DNA of 64,000 bases from Buddleja alternifolia (Eukaryota > Streptophyta > Magnoliopsida > Lamiales > Scrophulariaceae), in assembly GCA_019426215.1 (NCBI GenBank), contig CM033406.1, positions 4,541,001 to 4,605,000 on the forward strand. The letters are read 5' to 3'. Made by a program: the position numbers and the translations under genes. Shown in pieces: positions 30,967 through 43,594 of this stretch. The notes under the pieces were generated by a model that saw only the letters and a program-made list of their open reading frames with translations, was not told the origin of the DNA and did not search any database. Each line of letters starts with the position of its first letter. The stretch's first letter is position 1.

Positions 30967-32765
30967 TGAATGTGTTGTATACTCGGCGAGCCATATGTTA
31001 GCTTGAACACTAGATCATAAACACTATGACGGTCTTATCATTTAGATTATATCAAAACTATGGGAATGCTTCTTTATTGTTCACTACTCAGGAGAGTATA
31101 GATAAAGATCCCATGGATTACATTTGCTTAGGGGAGGCAGTCAGGATACCTATGGAATGCTCTCAAAGACCGTAATCCTAAAACATGTTCCAAGTCCTAG
31201 TGGCTGTGAGATGTGGGATATCATTGGCGCCTCACCAAGACTTTTTCATGCGTGTAACTCTCCCAAGAGGTTGATGCATTCCATTGTCGATGGCTAGTAT
31301 GGCCAATACATGCATGAAGATTCATACTTTGGGTGAGTATGGAATGGAACGGCCCCGCTGAGGATTCCTCGTTGGTATTGTCAAACTTGGAATCCATGGG
31401 TTTCGTAGTATGAGATAATCCTTAGACCTGAGATGTCATTGGAAAGGGTACTACCCACTATACTTTTATATACACGTGTACTCCAGGAGAGTCATATAGC
31501 GTGTATGTTCTGTATAGTCTGGTAGTACAACGGAACAGATGGAAGTCATCAAGGGATCCACCCAAGACTAATAGCCTGACATTTCCTATGTTGTTGTGTG
31601 AAACGGAATGATCGAGAAAAGTCTCTGGCCAGAGCATAGTCTTAGAAGAGGGATTGGTGATCCTTGCTTAGACGACCGGATCATTAGTGGAACCAACATA
31701 ATCATAGTTTTTGAGGCTACTAGGGTTTCGACCGTCGCCAAACCCAAGGCCTTAGACGGGAAAAACATGGAGGGATTCGACTCGCAAGAAGATCGAAATC
31801 AGGATAGGAAGATCGAAATCTAGATAGGTTTGCTTTCCATCGTTAGCATCTAGGAAGTCATGGCGATGTTGCTAGACATCGAACCACGACCGATAGGTGC
31901 CTTGGGTTAATTAGTGAAATTAATCCAAGGCCTAGTTAATTATTATGAATAATTAAACTAACCTATGTGAGGACTTATTGCTAGCTTGCTAATGAGCCTA
32001 AGGGGTCATACACTTAACTTAGTGTAGTACCTATTGGCTAGCCAATTCTTTGTGAATTAAGGGAGAGATTAATTAATTAGAATTAATTAATCGGGGAAAA
32101 GGAATAAATTAATTAAGTGGTCTTAATTAATAATAGTCTTATAATTTAACATTGGAATATTAAATTGAGAAAGATTAGTTAATTAATTAATGGACTAATT
32201 AATTAATGTGTGAAAGAGAAAAATAAAAATATATATGTATATACACATATGAGGCGTGTATATGTGTGTGTGTGTATTTATATTTTATTTAAGAAGTTAA
32301 CAAAATGAAATTCATCCTACATAAGTTTGTCTTGTGAAAATTATTTCTCTCCATCTTTTCTCTTCCACCTTTTTCAAATCTAATTCTTCCAACTCGTGTT
32401 GAGTACGAAGAACAGCAAAATATATTCCTACCACTTTTCACATAAGCCAAAATTCGATATTCTCTTAGCTAGCACTAGTGGAGATAATCGAGGGTACGAG
32501 CTAATGTGTGGATAAACTTAGAGGCGCAACACTTGGGACGCTAGAGTAAATCTATCCAGAGAGGTGTAGCAGGAAGTTGCTTAAAAAGACGTTGCTGATT
32601 AAGTTCTCCGTGAGAGGTAAATACGAGAAAACTCACCTTTTTAGTTAGTTTTTAAATCCAATGGTACCATGTCTACCTAGCCCTAATTTAAGGATGCCGG
32701 ATTTTTATTTAAATCCATGCTCTTCCATTGCGCAGGCATCCCCGAGGCTTCTACCGATCCCAACA
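30967..32765 (+). repeat. 5' LTR of copia B
   Basis: It begins TGAATGTGTTGTATACTC and ends ACCGATCCCAACA, directly followed by a tRNA-iMet primer-binding site. It is closer to the partial LTR at 63354 than to the one at 28824. Confidence 0.85.
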
Positions 32766-32783
32766 GTGGTATCAGAGCCAAGG
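32766..32783 (+). promoter_or_regulatory. Primer-binding site of copia B
   Basis: TGGTATCAGAGCC directly follows the LTR end and is complementary to the 3' end of initiator methionine tRNA, the usual copia primer. Confidence 0.9.
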
Positions 32784-33175
32784 TTTTGACATGGCTCGAA
32801 TTCTTTATCCGTGTTTATGTTTATGTGCTTTAAATTTGTTTTATTGAATGTATAATGGATTAGATTTTCTGATTTTATTTTTGGACCGATTAAAATTCTT
32901 TAAATCTAAAAATTGATTTGGATCTGAAAAATGGATTTTTGAAATGTGAAGAATTGTGTTTTGAAAATTTGGTTATGGCTGCGTTTTTAATTCAAGAATA
33001 TTCATGTGTGTTTTGGGTTCGAAGGTGAAAGAAAAGTATTGAACCGGTGACAACACTCGCGTGCCATCGTGGGTCTGCAAGAACCGTCGCTGTCAACGGA
33101 CAGCGCCAGCTGGCATAAACAGTGAACAGCCATGGCTGTTCGAGGGAGCCATTGCGGACGGCGCTGTCGGATACA
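32784..33175 (+). other. Copia B leader, first piece
   Basis: Non-coding leader after the primer site. It ends with ataca (33171-33175), the target duplication of the Athila insertion, and resumes at 46754. Confidence 0.7.
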
Positions 33176-34188
33176 ACTTGATACATGTTAACCTAGTCGT
33201 GTATTTGACAGCAAGAGGACTGATCGTGTGTAGTAATAGAGTGGACAATTAAGTCCGGGATGTCGAACCCACCGAGATTTGTGTTATAGAGAAAACACTA
33301 AATTAAATCAAGCAATTGTAAACTCAATGAAAAATAAATCATAAAATATCAATTAAAACAATAATTAAAATATGCAAAAACCAATAGATAAAAAGAAACT
33401 AAGACACATGCATCGACACAAATTAATCAAATCTCATTATATAAGTATTCTCGTATTTCAGATAAATATTGCTAAGGTGGAAAATTCCTTAAGATTATTA
33501 TCACGCAGATCCCTCGCTCATGATAACCTATACTAGATTGGGTATAGCAATCTTTCTTGTATGCATTGAAAATTAAAATTTTCCTCGGATTAATTCAAAT
33601 TTCCTCCAAATAAATATGGTTAACAGCATCCGGAGTACGTAGCTATCCCTAGCATCAACTGCCTTAGAAGATGTTATTAATCTCTTTTGCACCTTAATTT
33701 ACTTTCTCCCAAACAGATAAATTAAGAATTAAATCTTACATATGTTGGCCAAACACACGAAGCATTAAGAACTAGATTAAAACACAAAGCAATATAAATC
33801 ATTCATACGAGAAACACTTTCTATAACTCAAAAACCATAATTCGGCCTGAGCATGGCCTTAGTCTACAACTTGTGCTACTCATAATATAAAAACTGACTA
33901 AAGAATTCATGAAAGTAAAAAGCAAATAATAAAAACTCCCTATGAGTGTGGTTAATCTTCTTCTTCTTCCTTCAATCTTCCTCTAATTGCTATCGAGAAT
34001 TACAAAGAATAAAATTCTAATCCAACTCTCTTTCTCTCTATGATGTATCTGAAGATTGCTGGAAAAGACTTTCAAAAAACGCTGCTCTTCTAACCCTACT
34101 GCATCAGTTTGTATTTATAGGCATGGTTTGAGAAGAGTCCATGTATGTTTAGAGTTTGGAAATTTCCAAAACTATTCTGCCAACATCA

Positions 34189-34240
34189 ACATTCGAATGT
34201 TGGACTTTTGACGTCTGTGCGTTAGCCTCTCACATGTTCG
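34189..34240 (-). repeat. Palindromic box array in Athila 3' LTR (interrupted)
   Basis: 12-bp boxes start at 34189 (ACATTCGAATGT), 34211 (ACGTCTGTGCGT) and 34234, the last cut by the solo LTR and continued at 36342-36346. A further ACGTTCGAACGT follows at 36358-36369. Spacing is 22-23 bp after removing the insert. Confidence 0.7.
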
Positions 34241-36336
34241 TGTTAGAGTTAGTGCCCGGGCACCAATTATTGAGCGCCATTCTTTGTAATAGTAACTCTA
34301 GAGTTGAACAATCGTTTTCTTATAAATAAAGTCAATCTCTTTTTTATGTGTGGCATGTCTTTATTCTTAAATTAGTTTTTACTTTGGCTTAGAATAAAGT
34401 ATCGAAGGATCACACATAACTATGGGACATCATTGCACATTGGGTGTGGCAATGATGGAATATGTCTCGAAGGCTGTGATCTTTAAACATTATTCTAAGT
34501 CGTGAAAGGGTTCATCGAGATAAAGGGATATCGATGCAACCCAAAAGACTTGCTCATATGATGCATACTCTGGTCGAAGTGTATCTCGTTCCATAGATAC
34601 TGGCACGGTGAAAGCCATTGCATATATGAGGGTTGCCATTGTGGTAATGGGCGAACTGAACAACCCCATGGAAGTTCCTGAAATGGATTCCTAGTCGAAT
34701 GTGGAACTTCCAGTGGTCTTGTAGTATAAGAGTAATCCTTATGGACCTAAGATTCCATTGGATGTCGTATGCGTAACCGCGCATGTTCTTGATTTGTTAC
34801 ATGATCACTTTAGATGATCGAATATGGGCAAACTCAGACATACACGTCTTACGTAGTAAGGCACGTGAGAATCAAGAGGAATCTATCTCTGACATTAGCC
34901 AGTCGGTTAGTCTCCTATGGTTACATAGTGAATCGACTTAAGGAATCTTCGGCCGAAGTATGATATCTAAAGAGGCGTAGGGTTTCCTCGTTTAGATAGT
35001 CGAAGTCGATTTCACATAACGTGGGAAACATAGTATTGAATTAATAGAGTTTGACCTTAGCCAATGCTCTAGATTCAATCGGGAGATTAGATAGAGAGAT
35101 CTTACTTATGCGAGGATCATGATCGCAAAAGGCGTATCTTTACTTTTGTTTTATCTAGGTCTTCGGGACTCTATGCTAGGTGGGCAACCGCGATTTGTAA
35201 GTGTCGAGAATTAGCTTGGTGACTAATTCAAGGATTGATTTAATCTAGTACTTTCCATTTTAGGAAGGTACACTAGCACTATGGGAAGGTGTACTTACTA
35301 CTAGATAGAAACGAGCCTAAGGAGTCACACACTAACTCGAGAGAGTCACTACTTGAATAGATGTGATTAATCAATTTCGAGGAAATTGAGGGAATTAGGA
35401 AAGTTTAGTACTTTCCTAATATGGAATATAAATTAATTGAAGGATTCAATTAATTTTACTCTTTTAATTAATCTTGTAGAATTAATTAAATTAATGGACC
35501 TAGTAGAGTCCAAGTATTTTATTTAATTGGGTGGAGCCCAAGTTAAATAAATAAATGTTGGAATTAGTTGGTTGGATTTAATTTGACTTGTATTTAATTG
35601 ATGGGTTGCACCTATACTTAAATTGAGAAGTCAAAATTAAATCCTAAAGTCCAATTAAATGGAGTTGACCGATTTGTGAGTGTAAATAAGGGAGGGGGCG
35701 ATTTTATGTGTGGTGGAAGAGGAAAAGAGTTTTCCCGTCCTCCAAGTCTTCATAGGATAAGGATTACTAGAGAGTTTGGGAGAAAGGAAGTTTCCTTTTC
35801 CTAATAGGACTCTAGGTAATCTTCACCTATAAATAAGAGATGAAGGAGACTAAAATAGATGAGGATGAAAAAGCTGAAAAATCCGCCCCCCTCTCTTAGA
35901 CCTAAAATCGGCCACCTCTCTCCTCTTTCCAACAAGACGTCGTTCTATTCATGTGTTGAATTAAACGACTTAGAAAATATTCCTACCTTTCACATAATCA
36001 AGCCTAAGTTAAGCTTAGAATCGTTTTGTTGTCTAGCATACAAGGCAAGACGATTGGTGACTGGAACGAGGTGTGGATACATCTTAGAGGTGCGACGCTT
36101 GGAGCACTCTAAACCGGGAGATACGAAAAACGATGGGCAATTTCTCACCCAAGGGAAATTGTGTGGATTTGCACCACAGGGTTGCTGAGATCCAAAGTAC
36201 GAGGTGAAACGAAATTTTCGAAAGGTATAATTTCGTTTACCTCCTTATCAAATTCGATCGAAGGTTGTACGTTTACTTTTGTAAAATTTTAATTTCCGCT
36301 GCCACGAGCCACCTGAGGGAATGAGTCAACCCAACA
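34241..36336 (+). repeat. Solo LTR of copia A
   Basis: It starts TGTTAGAGTTAGTGCCCGGG and ends GTCAACCCAACA, flanked by a perfect gttcg duplication (34236-34240 and 36337-36341). It matches the minus-strand LTR at 24538-26690 over its length. No internal sequence adjoins, so it arose by LTR-LTR recombination or loss of the interior. TATA CTATAAATA is at 35827-35835. Confidence 0.92.
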
Positions 36337-36570
36337 GTTCGTGCGTTATAATTCATCACGTTCGAACGTCAGCTTTAGCGACTTTCTGCTTTCTGCTCTG
36401 AAAATTTCATTCTTTACTATTTCTTTCATCCTTTTGTCTCAAATGTCATGATTTATACCTGGATACTCAAAATAGACAAATTACATGCATATGTGCTATA
36501 AAATCATACTTAATTCTATGAAAATTACACAAATAAAGGATTATAAAACATGTAATTCTCAACCTTATCA

Positions 36571-36585
36571 ACTCCCCCAAACTTA
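36571..36585 (-). promoter_or_regulatory. Polypurine tract of Athila
   Basis: On the minus strand TAAGTTTGGGGGAGT directly precedes the TGATAAGG start of the 3' LTR. Confidence 0.8.
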
Positions 36586-37441
36586 TACATTAATCATCCT
36601 CGAGCAATGATAGAAATTAACACAGTCAAAGGTAAACAAAAACAAAAAAAGATAAATTCACTTTCGTGGAGCAAACGATTACACTTAGCACGTGTACTAA
36701 GCCTTTAAACCTTTAAGTTCCCCAAAAAGGATGAGTTATTGTCTCGTGATGGTTTGTAGACGATATACCCACAAAATCTAGCAAATTTCAATCCCAAGCC
36801 AATCAATACAAATCAACATAATTAACAAGAATCAATGGCACAAAATCATCTAAAAATTTATATAAATACATATCAAATAATTTTTGCTCATGTGACATCA
36901 ATACTCGAAAAGACTCCATAAGGTGTAGTTAAAATAAATCTAAGGCATCCTTACCATATTTTGGACATTAATCTCATATCTATCAACTTTCGGTCCAACA
37001 CAAGGCATAAGAATCATAGAAAACTCCATAGCCAATTAAATTTTATTTCTCAAACATTCAAACTTAAATTCATATGAAAGTTCCATTAAGCTTAAAGGCT
37101 AGATCATGTGCAATGTTTTTATTCCATTAGGCTTTCTATGGAACCCATGTAACAAGCTTTAGATCAATAACTCCCAAACTAGATAGTTTTAGGGCATTAA
37201 GTGTAGAGACACTCCTAAGGATTTAATCACTCGAGTGTCGAAGGCCACGAAATAGAACTAGATCTTTCAATAATTAAACTTCTTTTGGCTTGAGCTTTGC
37301 TCAAATTAGCATAATAGCATAATATGTAGGCATGAAACTTTTCACCTCTAATTAACTTCTCAACTCATAACCTTTATGAAAGAATCTAAGTTAATATTTT
37401 CGGGAAAAATTCTTTAAGTGTCTCAAGATGGTTATCCTCTC
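36586..37441. other. Athila 3' untranslated spacer
   Basis: AT-rich non-coding sequence between the polypurine tract and the family-T insertion. It ends with ctctc (37437-37441), the left copy of that insertion's duplication. Confidence 0.6.
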
Positions 37442-40281
37442 TGTAACGCCCTCAAATTTAATCCTAAAGAATCCAACACGAAAGCGTTATCCTATCCTTA
37501 CAGAAGTACAAACCAAATTCTGGACACAATTAAACAATTCATCTTATCGGGTCACAACCCCAATACATCAACTAAATAGCTATGCGAACTTAATATACAT
37601 GAGTCAATCTACATCATTCACCTCTAGGATAGTCCGAGTTTATACTCCGATCCTTCAAGCTAGTTTCACTTCTCGACTTGCCTATAACTGGAAGGAAGAA
37701 GTGAAGTACATAAGCAAAGGCTTAGTGAGCGCCAGTGTACGTGTGAAAGGTGCTTAAAATAGTTTTTAGACCCCAAAGTGATAAATTAATAAGGTGAAAA
37801 CAATAATAGTTTCTATTTTTCAAACGCTCATTAAAAAGGCGAGTAAGAATGACATTTGCGTTCAAGTAGTAGCTGGTATGACACCAGGATCTTAGTATAC
37901 ATACGATAAAGTTTTAAAACATGCATTTTTAAAAGTGTGCAGTCAATGTAAGTACCACGTACAAGACTCAATGCAAGTATCATGTACAAGACTCAATGCA
38001 AGTATCATGTACCAGACTCAATGCAAGTATCATGTACAAGACATGTTTAAGTAACACGTACACGTCACGCTTAAGCAGTAGGGGGCCATGTTAGCAATAC
38101 TATCGCATCCGATGATTTACCCATAGCACTTTGGGTCCCTCTGCTCCTTCCTTATCACCCCTGAACATGCGGCTTAAAAGCCATTACCTTATACCTCCCC
38201 ACGCAGGCTCGCGATGCCCGATTTGGTCATATCCGGAATATGCCACACGATAAATGACCCATGCACCCTCAGAGCACTCCGTCCTAGATGCATGGATCTG
38301 GACGTGGATAACGGGAACTGTTTAAGACCGCAAGCCCATGCTTGACCGGCCGAACCCTGCCCTATCCATCGCCCGACCTTGGGCCCAACACAACCACGCA
38401 AGATGAAACATGTCACAAGAACACCATCACGACAAATGATCATGATACAAGAACCAAATGATGGAGTACTTCCACGAATCCATAAAAACCGGTGTTTATT
38501 TTGAAATCATGCTTGCAAAATATGCATTTGAAACCAGTATGCAATCATGTATGTCACGAATGATTAAATGAAGCGTTTTGGCTCACGAAGGAATATTGAA
38601 TCGAGCGAATATTTTTTTTTTCCAGAATTTCATTAAAAGAATGTTTTCTTGAAATCATTTTCACAAAACCTGCCTGGAAAATTATTCTCGCAAGATATGT
38701 CTTTGAAACGTGCCAAGAAATGGTTAATGCAAATTGAGTCCATGATTTGACTTGAAAGTGTTGAAATTCATTTTCATGTGAAGTATTGAAAGCATGATGA
38801 AAGTATATAGATATATATACGATGTGCTCCTTCCAGTTTTGAAAGACATATAACTATAATTTTGAGAGGCACTCACTCTACGTCCAAGTTTATACGGCGT
38901 TGTCCTCGTTCGTCTCACCGACAACACCTGCTAAGCGAAATTATATCATAAGCTCATTTTCTAACTCGTCTAAAGTCTACCCGGGGTAGTCTATGAGGTC
39001 CTAATAACTATACCAACATGCACAACAAGTTACCTTAATGAAAACTAGGCTTAATTTCAATCTTCCCCAAAAGGTCGATAAGAGGCATAAAAACAGATTT
39101 GTGCAGTTTTAGTGTATGAATTGTTAAAAATCATAAACTCAATAATTGTGGGTAAAACGATTTCCATAAATGTTCTAAATTTGTTAAAAGACCTTAGATA
39201 AATTTTTCAAAGGTAAATGGTCACTTGAAATGTGGCTATTTTACTCAAAACCGAAGTAAAATTGGGTTCAATTTTTACTGGGCAATACCACTTTAAAAAT
39301 TCATATAAAATCATAATTTACTCAAATAAGCCCCAATTGCATACACAATAACCCCAATGCATATGGTTATCCCCTGTAAAATTTTGAAACCAAAATGAAG
39401 TTGGTAAAAGCCCCAAATGATGTCTCAAACAAACATTTTCGAAATCCCGTGAGGCTTCTGGCAGCCTATACTTAACAATTTCCACAATTCACATTAAAAC
39501 TCCAAAAATCTCAGACAATTCCAGAGCTATTTCACACATGCAGTAACATGCACAGTAAAATGTTTGAACTCAAATAAAGTTTCCTTGTCTCGAAAACAAT
39601 TCTTCAAAATTAGTTGCAGATTTATAGACCCAACTTAAAATTATCATGCATGTGTGATTTCTTCATTTAAGCCTTTAGATTGGCTAACAAAAATTGTAAA
39701 TTTAAGCTTAAAACTCATAGATCTACTCATCCAAGACACATGCAATAACATTTTCAAAATAAACTTAGCCTTTACCATTACCTACTAATATATAAGTTCT
39801 AAGTTCTAAGGGATTAAGAGTTACCTTTAATTGCTACCAACAAGTGTGAAGATGGGTTGAAGGTTGAAGTCAATATACTTATTTATATATATATATATAT
39901 CTATCTATCTTGAAATGAAGAGATGAAGAATGGTTGAAGAGACCCTTTTGCTTTGTATAAAGAAACATGATGAAGGTTGAAGGTGGTATGTTATATATAT
40001 AGGTGTGTGTGACCGTGTAGTGCTCCACTTTTCTTCTCTTTTTTCTTTTTTTTTTATTATTTAATGTGAAATGAAAGTGGAATTTACTAATTATTGGTGT
40101 ATTTGGGCAATTTACTAATTCAACTTCTCTCCTAGTGTCTAGTTAAATTTTGGTTCTATTCCTTTAGTCTACATAAGATGTATAATATAATATCCCTCTT
40201 GAACATAAGTTTAAGATCCTAGGTCATGTCCTAATGCTTTAGATAGTAATTAGTCGACTAAAAAAAAACTCGGGTATCACA
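37442..40281 (+). repeat. Family-T LTR-like element, copy 2
   Basis: It starts TGTAACGCCCTCAAATTT and ends CGGGTATCACA, with a perfect ctctc duplication (37437-37441 and 40282-40286). It is homologous along its length to 20862-24054 and in the same orientation. No protein motifs are seen. A 25-bp tandem repeat at 37941-38043 and AT/TCTA microsatellites at about 39880-39910 lie inside. It is interpreted as a solo LTR of a long-LTR gypsy lineage. Confidence 0.78.
37941..38043. repeat. 25-bp tandem repeat, about four units
   Basis: The unit contains ACTCAATGCAAGTATCATG, with starts at 37966, 37991 and 38016 and a diverged first unit. It is specific to this copy of the family-T LTR. Confidence 0.88.
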
Positions 40282-40286
40282 CTCTC

Positions 40287-40895
40287 AACTCCTCTACCCT
40301 CGACTTATGTGCAATGTGAATCATCTAAGAAAATCAAATCTCATCTAGGGTCTCTACGAGCAATTTCAAACATATGTATTTTCCATTAAATTCAAAGTAA
40401 TCACGAAATCATGCCATTTTTTTTCAAGTTAATCAATCTCAATGCATCAATTGGAAGGACCAAAAAAATTTTCATACTTGATTTTACAACAAAGAAGCAT
40501 ATAAACATGATATCATAAAATTTTTCCCCCAAACTTAAATTCAACATTGTCCTCAATGTTGTTATGAAACAAGCATAGACAAAAGTAAAAGAACACTTAC
40601 AACCAAGGACGTTGAAAAACATCCTTCAACTTCAAATGCATCATACTAAAGCTCCAACTCCTCTCGAGTAAAATAGGCATTTCCAATCATGGGGTCAAGT
40701 TACGCATCATATCTACAACTCTATCTCAACTAAACCATCAAGCATAAGGAAACATACATGCCAAAAGTGCATGTATCACAAGAGAACAACAAAAACACAA
40801 AAAAAAGGGGGAAAAACTAACTACAGAAACAAAAAAGAAACCAAAAAAAATTAAAAAAATTAAAAAAATAAAAGAAAAGGTAGGATACGAATTCA
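40287..40895. other. Athila spacer between ORF3 and polypurine tract
   Basis: Non-coding in both strands as far as I can see, with A-rich runs at 40795-40880. Together with 36586-37441 it forms the original 3' spacer of Athila. Confidence 0.55.
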
Positions 40896-42088
40896 TCAAG
40901 ACCGCAACCCCGGTGGGGCGGGTGTGGGATCCTCATCATCGGTATCAAAATCACTCTCTACATCGGGTAAGCGGTGGAATGCGGGTACGGGTGGATAAGG
41001 GAAATAAGGCCTCCCCTCCGAACGATCCATGGCTAGGGTTAAATCCCTTTGATAGTGTGCCAACATCCTCATATTTGTCATCATAACGGATTGTGTCCCC
41101 CTAATCCCTTTTTATGCTTTCCTCATCAAATTAAGATCATGTGAAATTGTAGCAAGGGAAATAGGTGTGGAGGTCCTTTTTGAGCTCTCTCCCCTCTCTT
41201 GGGTACATCTAGCCATCAGAGCCTTGTCTTTCATTTCTTCCCTAAAAGCAATATCCACTCCCGGTCTCTCAAACCCTTCATCATATTCTCGCTTTACCCC
41301 TTGTTTTAGGCATAATGTGCTAATCAAAGATGGAAAAATTAGTGGAATTTTCTTGTTGAGACACGAGTTAACCATCTCACTCCCCATCTTCCTCACTTGA
41401 ACCAACAAGGTATCAAAGACAAGTTGTGACAAATCCACTCTCTTCAAGGTCATAAGGCAATAAATTAAAAGAGCTCTCTCTTTGTTAACCGAAGACCAGT
41501 TACTAGTGGGTAGAACATAATGCCGAATAAATTCAAACAAAAAAAATGCCTCCGGTTTTAAATCCCTCGGTAGGATTTCTATCTTATTAGCACAAAATTT
41601 CGCTCCTTCTATTGCAATCTCCCTTAAGACCATATTCCAATCTAAGAAATTCGCCTCATCTTGTTCCACGAACGTTTCTTAAGCACACTTTGAAGGTACG
41701 GGGAGTTTCATGTACTCATTCATCTTTGACTTTGAAAAATCAATTTCCACCCCCCTACCATAACCTTGTACACCCCGTTTTGAAAAATTTTCCTAGACTC
41801 CATGATCGCACTATTTGCAATAAATTCTTTCACCCACGCATGGAGTCTAGGAAATTTTTTCAAAACGGGGTGTAGCTCATAATTTTTCAAAACGGGCTTG
41901 TAGATAGCACACATCTTTTTCGCTCCTATTGATCTTTCTTTATGTAGCTCATACCCTTCAATTCTTTTGCAAAATTGTTAGGTTTTTCCCTCTTTCCTCA
42001 GAGTATTAGCCTCTTTCTTAACACCCTTGTCTTTTTTCATTCCTGAACTCTCTCCTCGACTAAGTTTTCCAGATCTCAATCTCGCCAT
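40896..42088 (-). pseudogene. Athila ORF3 (env-like / putative plant transposon protein)
   Basis: The minus-strand reading starts at an ATG at 42088 (a basic start containing RLRSGKLSRGESSG) and is broken by a TAA near 41980 and a shift/stop near 41670-41720. The main open part (41669-41112) contains DWNMVLREIAIEGAKFCANK, FFLFEFIRHYVLPTSNWSSV and KERALLIYCLMTLKRVDLSQ, the pattern of the extra ORF that Athila elements carry between integrase and 3' LTR. The last part (41084-40896) is acidic (ESDFDTDDEDPTPAPP). A local inverted repeat occurs at about 41775-41880, where the text AAATTTTCC.AGACTCCATG returns as its complement. Function is unknown in the family. Confidence 0.7.
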
Positions 42089-42194
42089 TAGAATGAATAT
42101 AACTCCAAAATTCCCCCAACTTATCCAATACAATCACCCCTCAGGTTAAATCAATCACCAAACCACAATCAGTAGTACCCACATCCAATGACTC

Positions 42195-42228
42195 ACGTTC
42201 GAATGTCGGGCCCTTCACGTTTGAACGT
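42195..42228 (-). repeat. Two palindromic boxes, 22-bp spacing
   Basis: ACGTTCGAATGT at about 42195 and ACGTTTGAACGT at 42217 lie just upstream (element sense) of ORF3. They are part of the same box family as in the Athila LTR. Confidence 0.65.
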
Positions 42229-42604
42229 GAGTTGCGTGACGTACTGGTGGACTTATTCTTCTTTTGACATGCCGAATGATAAACCCTTGGTCTAACAGCT
42301 GCTAGTAGTTTATCTTTGTAAGATTATGTGGTGGGTTTGTATTAGGTATGAGTGTTTATGGTATGTAATAGATGGGTTTAAATAGAATAATTCCTTATGT
42401 GTGCAGAGTTCAATATGGAATAGATAGTGATAATGATGGAAGGATTTTATGTTATGGAAGGATTTTATGGATGGGTTAGGATTTAGAGTTTGATTAGGAA
42501 AAGAAAGGTATATTTGCGTTAAATATCTTGGAGAAGAGGGTGTTCTGAATGGAATAGGATTTTAGATCAGTAACCTCTCCTCTTTTTCTTTTCTGACGGA
42601 CTTC

Positions 42605-42733
42605 TCGTTCGAACCTGGAAGGTGGCAATGTTCAGGCGTGCTGTCTGACGTAAAAAAAAATTCTCATGCAAGTACACACGTTCAAACGTCCTCTACTTCA
42701 TGTTCAGACGTCACATGTCACACGTTCGGACGT
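42605..42733 (-). repeat. Palindromic box array between protease and ORF3
   Basis: Boxes start at about 42605, 42628, 42678, 42700 and 42722. The last three are exactly 22 bp apart (ACGTTCAAACGT, ATGTTCAGACGT, ACGTTCGGACGT). Confidence 0.7.
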
Positions 42734-42822
42734 GCTGACTGAAGACTTTATCCCAATTCCACCTCTTTTATGCACATATAAAAAACACAAGATCAAAAAC
42801 AAACAAAGCAAAACAAAACTAA

Positions 42823-42853
<31 letters not shown>

Positions 42854-42916
42854 CCAACAACTCTGGTTGCCTCCCGAGAAGTGCTTCTTTAAAGCCATTA
42901 GCTTGACTTAATCGAC

Positions 42917-43594
42917 CTAAGTTTTCAGATCATGAAGTGGACTAGAAGCCTTGTCCAAACTCCCATCAATTGGTTCATCATGTTGCAATTCCGTGGATTT
43001 AGTGACAGTCACTTGGTCGAGATTATCGAGGTTTTCAACCTCATTAGCACTCGTATCTTCCTTAATTTCTCGATAGCTCGGGTCATCAGACGAATGTTCC
43101 TGCAATTCTTCATCATAAAAAAGATCAAACGCATCTAGTATAGAACAAGTATTATAAGGAAATGCATGCTTAAAACTCTTAGAGGCATTTAAAGTTGCCT
43201 TCTTATCTCCTATATTCAATGTAAGCTTACCATGAGCCAAGTCTAGCGTAGCTTTACCTGTGGCTAGGAATGGTCTTCCTAGGATCAGTGGGACATTAGA
43301 GTCTTTCTCCATTTCAAGGACCACAAAGTCGACTCGAAAGTAGAACTTGTCGACCTTAACTATGACATCTTCAATCACTCCAATGGGATTCTTGACAGAT
43401 TTGTCAGCAAACTGCAACCACATAGTTGTTGATTTTGTCTCTCCGAGGCCTAACTTATGAAAAAGTACATAAGGCATCAAATCGATCCCGGCCCCAAAAT
43501 CACTAAGAACTCTATCGAACTTCGTATCCCCAATAGTGCACGGAATGTATATACTACCGTGATCTTTGCACTTTGTTGGCATATTATTTAGCAC
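42917..43594 (-). pseudogene. Athila aspartic protease (retropepsin) domain
   Basis: The minus-strand ORF of 225 aa has the Athila protease order: MPTKCKDHGSIYIPCTIGD, then the active-site loop LSDFGAGIDLMP, where the usual DSGA reads DFGA, then KLGLGETKSTTMWLQFADK, VIEDVIVKVDKFYFRVDFVV and the flap-side LILGRPFLATGKATLD. The catalytic Asp is kept but Ser to Phe beside it probably weakens catalysis. A stop separates it from upstream gag-linker sequence. Downstream the reading ends without any reverse transcriptase, so pol is deleted from here on. The enzyme would have cleaved the Gag-Pol precursor in the virus-like particle. Confidence 0.82.

Larger units (their letters stand above)
33176..36570 (-). 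repeat. 3' LTR of Athila, interrupted by a solo LTR
   Basis: It shares almost its whole length with the LTR at 45445-46748 (for example GACAGCAAGAGGACTGATCG and AAATCATAAAATATCAATTA). Without the insert at 34241-36336 and one duplication it is about 1294 bp, against 1304 bp for the partner. Minus-strand TATA CTATAAATAC is at 34111-34120. Confidence 0.87.

Noticed and set aside
37941..38043. Regular 25-bp repeat as a CRISPR-like array
   Set aside because: Units are contiguous without spacers, and the setting is a plant LTR.
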